From assembly GCA_025966295.1 (NCBI GenBank), contig JAOPVD010000010.1, forward strand, positions 1 through 9,072: a DNA stretch of 9,072 nucleotides, given 5' to 3'. The position numbers and the translations under genes were made by a program. This DNA comes from Frankiales bacterium (lineage in GTDB: Bacteria > Actinomycetota > Actinomycetes > Mycobacteriales > SCTD01). The stretch's first letter is position 1. Every line of letters begins with the position of its first letter. Below are positions 6,105-9,072 of the stretch, piece after piece. The notes beneath the pieces are model-generated. The model saw nothing but the letters and a program-made list of their open reading frames with translations, searched no databases and was not told the DNA's origin.

Positions 6105-8072
6105 TCAGCGCCCGCCACGTCGGCCGCGCCGGGCCCGCAGGTAGTCGCTGACGACGTACTCGCCCAGCCGGGCGGGGTCGGCCGCGAAGACCCGGCCGCC
6201 GTTGCGCTCGGCGAGGTGCTCGACGAACGACACCAGCCGCGGCTCGTCGTCGAGCATGAACACGTTGATGGTCGCGCCGCGGCGGGTGATGCGCTCCACC
6301 TCCGCCATGGTCAGCTCGAGGGTCTCGGGCAGGGGCGGCCAGCAGAAGTCGGCGTAGCCGTCGCGGGTCAGGTGCGCGGTGGGCTCGCCGTCGGTGACGA
6401 CCAGCACGATCGGCTCGGCCTGCGGGTGCTTGCCGATGAAGCGGCCGGCGAGCATGAGGGCGTGCTGCAGGTTGGTGCCCTGCACCCGCTGCGGGTCCAG
6501 GCCGGCCAGCTGCTCGGGGCGGAGCACCTGCGCGTAGTCGCTGAAGCCGATGACCTCGATGGCGTCCTGCGGGAACTGGGTGCTCACCAGCGAGTGCAGC
6601 GCGAGCGAGGTCTGCTTGGCGGCCGCCCAGGTGCCGCGCAGCTCCATCGAGAACGACAGGTCGACCAGCAGCGCGACGGCGGCGGTGGTGCGGCGCTCCG
6701 TCTCCACCACCTCGAAGTCGTCGACGTGCAGCCGCACCCGGCCGGTCGGCCGGGACGGGCTGCGCAGCACCGCGTTCCGCACCGTGCGGACCACGTCGAG
6801 CGGCTGCTCGTCGCCGAACTCCCAGGCCCGGCTGCTGCCGGTGATGTCACCGGCCGCGCCGGCGTCCTGGACGTCGTGGCCGCCGCGGCCCTTGGCGTCC
6901 AGCTGCGAGAAGACCTTGCGCAAGGCGGTGGCCCCGAGCCGGCGGACGGCGCGGGGGGACAGCTCGAGCCGGCCGTGGGCGTCGCGCACCAGGTAGCCCT
7001 GGACCTGCAGCTCCTTCTCGATGCGCTGCAGCGCCCGGACGTCGTCGAGCGCCCCGCGGCCGAGGGCCCGCTGCACGGCGTCCTCGTCGATGTCGTCCAG
7101 CGAGGCGCCCGGGTAGTCCTGGCCCAGCGCGGACTCCAGGTCGTCGAGGTCGGCCAGCTCCTGCAGCGCGGTGGTGGCGTCGCCCAGTCCCATGCCCTGC
7201 TGGCCGGACATCCGCTCCCGGCCGCCCCACGGCAGGTCGGGCCGGGCGTTCCGCAGCGCGTCGCCGAGCTGCGCCATCTGGGACTGCAGGTCCATGTCCA
7301 TGGCGCCCTGCATCAGCTCGCCGAGCTCCTGGCGCTGCTGCGGGGTCAGGGAGTCCATCAGCCGCTGGGCGGCCGCCGCCCGGCGGGCCAGCTCGTCGAC
7401 GAGCTCCTCCAGGGTGCCCGGCTGGGACGGGAAGAACTCGCCGTGCTTGGCCATGAACTCATCGAACTGCTCCTGGGTGTGCTCGCCGCGGGCATCGGCC
7501 TCCAGCATCTGGTTGAGGTCGGCGAGCATGTCCTTGACGCGCTGCATGTCCTCGGGGGTGGCGCTCTCGAGGGCCTGCTTCATGCCGCGGAACTGGCTGT
7601 CCAGGACCTCCCGGCGCAGCAGGTCGTCGATCTGCTCGTAGGCGGCCCGGGCCTCCGGGCTGCGCCACTGGTAGGGCTTGAGCTGCTGCACCGCCCGGGC
7701 GGTGTCCTGCGGCAGCGTCTCGAGCTCCAGCTCGGCCATCCGGGCCGCGTCCGACGGGTCGGGGAACAGCGCCTGCTTCTCCAGCTCCACCGCCTCGTCG
7801 AGCAGCTCGCGGACCTGCTGCAGGGTGCCGTCGAGCTGGCCGCGCTGCCGGGCCTCGCGCTGCCGCTTCGCGATCTTGCGGCGCACGTCGTCGAGGCCGC
7901 GCAGGTTGTCGGTGCCGCGGCGGAGCAGGTCCCGCAGCGCCTGCCGGGGCGACTCACCGGCGAGCACCCGGTCGCCGATCTCGTCCACGGCCTGCGCGAT
8001 GTCGTACGGCGGCTCCAGCGGGTCACGGCCGCCGTCCCAGGCGCCGTACCGGAACGCCGCGCTGCTGCTCAC
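6105..8072 (-). CDS. VWA-domain protein, partner of the chelatase-like AAA+ ATPase (COG4867-like)
   Basis: This 655-residue protein probably works with the AAA+ ATPase encoded two genes upstream, as in Mg-chelatase (ChlI/ChlD) and MoxR/VWA pairs. I chose the GTG complementary to 8070-8072: it overlaps the preceding stop (GTGA), follows GGGAGGAG, and begins the protein with FRYGAWDGG, which I recall as conserved in the family. The frame is open further upstream to 8540 but runs over two better genes there. Residues 1-450 are mostly charged, Gln/Leu/Glu-rich helices, probably a coiled or helical bundle region. The VWA domain starts near 465 with a complete MIDAS site: D471-x-S473-x-S475, T533 and D561 (VVTDGEP). 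The protein ends in a basic tail (RARRGRRGGR). There is no signal peptide or membrane helix, so it is cytoplasmic. It resembles mycobacterial Rv0959 from memory. The precise function is not known. Confidence 0.88.
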   Translation of the reverse strand: MSSSAAFRYGAWDGGRDPLEPPYDIAQAVDEIGDRVLAGESPRQALRDLLRRGTDNLRGLDDVRRKIAKRQREARQRGQLDGTLQQVRELLDEAVELEKQALFPDPSDAARMAELELETLPQDTARAVQQLKPYQWRSPEARAAYEQIDDLLRREVLDSQFRGMKQALESATPEDMQRVKDMLADLNQMLEADARGEHTQEQFDEFMAKHGEFFPSQPGTLEELVDELARRAAAAQRLMDSLTPQQRQELGELMQGAMDMDLQSQMAQLGDALRNARPDLPWGGRERMSGQQGMGLGDATTALQELADLDDLESALGQDYPGASLDDIDEDAVQRALGRGALDDVRALQRIEKELQVQGYLVRDAHGRLELSPRAVRRLGATALRKVFSQLDAKGRGGHDVQDAGAAGDITGSSRAWEFGDEQPLDVVRTVRNAVLRSPSRPTGRVRLHVDDFEVVETERRTTAAVALLVDLSFSMELRGTWAAAKQTSLALHSLVSTQFPQDAIEVIGFSDYAQVLRPEQLAGLDPQRVQGTNLQHALMLAGRFIGKHPQAEPIVLVVTDGEPTAHLTRDGYADFCWPPLPETLELTMAEVERITRRGATINVFMLDDEPRLVSFVEHLAERNGGRVFAADPARLGEYVVSDYLRARRGRRGGR

Positions 8073-8344
8073 TGCTCCTCCCGGCCCCGCTCGTCGAGGT
8101 AGGCCTGGTAGGCGAGGCGGCGCCGCAGCTTGACGGCGTCCCGCACCGGCCGCAGCAACGGCCGGATGACGAGGAAGTAGATGAGCACCAGCGCCACCAG
8201 CACCCAGGCGTCGGAGACGCCGAGCCAGTAGACCAGGTAGGACGTCGCCAGCCAGAGGCCGACGGCGACCACGCCGGTGAGCAGCACCCGGCGGCGCAGC
8301 GCGTAGGTGTCGGGAGCGCCCAGCGGCGGCTCGTCGGGCGTCAT
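8069..8344 (-). CDS. Small two-helix membrane protein between the AAA+ and VWA genes
   Basis: This 91-residue protein starts at the ATG complementary to 8342-8344, overlapping the AAA+ gene stop as ATGA. No Shine-Dalgarno is visible, so translation likely depends on coupling. Its own stop overlaps the VWA start as GTGA. Two hydrophobic helices lie at about 20-40 and 46-60, separated by a short loop (GVSDA). Basic residues flank both outer sides (RRR at 17-19; RPLLRPVRD, KLRRR at 61-76), which predicts both termini in the cytoplasm. The C-terminal 30 residues are strongly charged and could bind the cytoplasmic AAA+ or VWA protein (inference). I do not recognise a family; its tight placement suggests a membrane tether or adaptor for the complex. 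Confidence 0.8.
   Translation of the reverse strand: MTPDEPPLGAPDTYALRRRVLLTGVVAVGLWLATSYLVYWLGVSDAWVLVALVLIYFLVIRPLLRPVRDAVKLRRRLAYQAYLDERGREEQ
8075..8082 (-). promoter_or_regulatory. Ribosome binding site that fixes the VWA gene start
   Basis: On the minus strand GGGAGGAG precedes the GTG at 8072, with the GGAGG core 4 bases away. It lies within the last codons of the 91-residue membrane protein gene. Together with the GTGA overlap it decides the start against the longer open frame. Confidence 0.7.
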
Positions 8345-9072
8345 CGGCCGTACACCGTGCGGTGCCCGACGGAGTCCTTGGACAGCCGGCGGTTGAGGTG
8401 CAGGCCCTCGAGGGCGAACTCGAGCGCCGAGGCGGCCAGGCCGGGCGACTCCTCCTCCACGTCGAGCCGGGCGAGCAGCTGCGCGAGGCCCGGCACCGTG
8501 CCGAGGTCCGCCAGCAGCTGCCCCGCCGGCACCAGGTCACCGGTCTCCAGGACGCCGCCCCCGTCGAAGCGGGCCTGCAGCCCGGACAGGTCGAGGCCGG
8601 CCAGCAGCGCCCGGAAGGTGTCGGCGGTGGCCTTGCGGAGCAGGTGCGCCAGGACCTCGAGCTCGCGGCCCTCCTCGGCGGCCTCGAACTCGACCTTGCC
8701 CCGCGAGGCCGGCACGACCGATGGCAGGTCGCAGACCCGCGCCACCGCCTCCGGCTCGCCGGTCACGGCCGCCCGGCGGACCGCTGAGGCGGCGAGGGTC
8801 TCCGCGGCGGCGATGGCGAACCGGGCCGAGACTCCGGAGCGCTGGTCGACCTGCGGCGACTCGCGGACCAGCCGGGTCCAGCGGGCCACGACCTCGAGCA
8901 GGTGCTCGGGCACGACCACCGGTGTGCCGGGCCAGGTGAGCACTGCCTCCTGGCGGATCAGGTCCAGCTCGTGCACCAGGTCGATCGGGTAGTGGGTGCG
9001 CACCTCGGCGCCGAAGCGGTCCTTGAGCGGGGTGATGATGCGGCCGCGGTTGGTGTAGTCCTCAGGGTTGGC
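8341..9072 (-). CDS. C-terminal part of a magnesium-chelatase-like AAA+ ATPase (5' end outside window)
   Basis: The frame is open to the right window edge; 243 C-terminal residues are visible. The GTG at 9003 is in frame but internal, because the residues before it (ANPEDYTNRGRIITPLKDRF, at the window edge) are clearly AAA+ sequence. They give the sensor-1 Asn in the ANPED motif and the conserved DRF(G) with its probable arginine finger, as in the ChlI/MoxR/sigma-54-activator-like group. The Walker A and B motifs lie outside the window. After this comes a helical lid and C-terminal region with VSARFAIAAAETLAASAVRRA and LPSVVPASRGKVEFEAAEEGRELEV, then HLNRRLSKDSVGHRTVYGR at the end. It resembles mycobacterial Rv0958 (annotated magnesium chelatase) from memory. 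Real chlorophyll synthesis is not implied; such proteins usually act with a VWA partner to remodel or metallate a target. Its stop overlaps the next gene by 4 bases (ATGA). Confidence 0.87.
   Translation of the reverse strand, partial: ANPEDYTNRGRIITPLKDRFGAEVRTHYPIDLVHELDLIRQEAVLTWPGTPVVVPEHLLEVVARWTRLVRESPQVDQRSGVSARFAIAAAETLAASAVRRAAVTGEPEAVARVCDLPSVVPASRGKVEFEAAEEGRELEVLAHLLRKATADTFRALLAGLDLSGLQARFDGGGVLETGDLVPAGQLLADLGTVPGLAQLLARLDVEEESPGLAASALEFALEGLHLNRRLSKDSVGHRTVYGR

Noticed and set aside
6048..8102. Plus-strand open frame (684 codons) opposite the VWA gene
   Set aside because: The composition is Leu/Gly/Val/Gln/His/Arg-rich with no domain, and it mirrors the codon pattern of the VWA gene, whose MIDAS motif is intact.
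8073..8540. N-terminal extension of the VWA frame up to 8540
   Set aside because: It overlaps the 91-residue membrane gene and the end of the AAA+ gene, is Arg/Ala-rich with no family resemblance, and the RBS plus GTGA overlap place the start at 8072.
8341..9072. AAA+ gene considered as a true Mg-chelatase of chlorophyll synthesis
   Set aside because: No other pigment genes are present, and the C-terminal region matches the actinobacterial AAA+/VWA pair type rather than photosynthetic ChlI.

Overview
The window is about 9.07 kb of very GC-rich DNA. Codons end mostly in G or C, several starts are GTG, and genes are packed with ATGA/GTGA overlaps. This fits a high-GC actinobacterium. The AAA+/VWA gene pair on the right resembles, from memory, the mycobacterial Rv0958/Rv0959 pair and supports that placement. 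I cannot name a genus from the sequence alone.

Left half (plus strand, 1-5504): the 3' end of an unrecognised gene for a Pro/Thr-rich protein with one membrane segment is followed after 44 bp by a complete five-gene ABC importer of the branched-chain amino acid (HAAT/Liv) type. The order is binding lipoprotein, LivH-like permease, LivM-like permease, LivG-like ATPase, LivF-like ATPase. The four junctions inside the importer overlap by 4, 1, 14 and 4 bases, so it is almost certainly one translationally coupled operon. The lipoprotein would capture a small solute outside the membrane, the two permeases form the channel, and the two ATPases power import. The substrate cannot be read from sequence. 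Oddities are a 53-residue Gly/Ser/Thr-only linker in the lipoprotein, and a divergent signature motif plus a charged C-terminal tail in the LivG-like ATPase.

Centre (5505-5556): a strong GC-rich hairpin with a GCAA loop lies between the two convergent gene sets and probably terminates both.

Right half (minus strand, 9072 down to 5557): four genes read leftward. They are the C-terminal part of a magnesium-chelatase-like AAA+ ATPase that runs off the window, a 91-residue two-helix membrane protein, a 655-residue VWA-domain protein with an intact MIDAS metal site, and, after a 74-bp gap, a 157-residue two-helix membrane protein with a His/Cys cluster like the Ada zinc site. The first three overlap by 4 bases each. 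The AAA+/VWA pairing suggests a MoxR/chelatase-like remodelling machine, and the two small membrane proteins suggest it may act at the membrane. This is the least understood and most interesting part of the window.

I see no tRNA, rRNA, CRISPR array, insertion sequence or other mobile element. There is no stretch over 300 bp without a gene.
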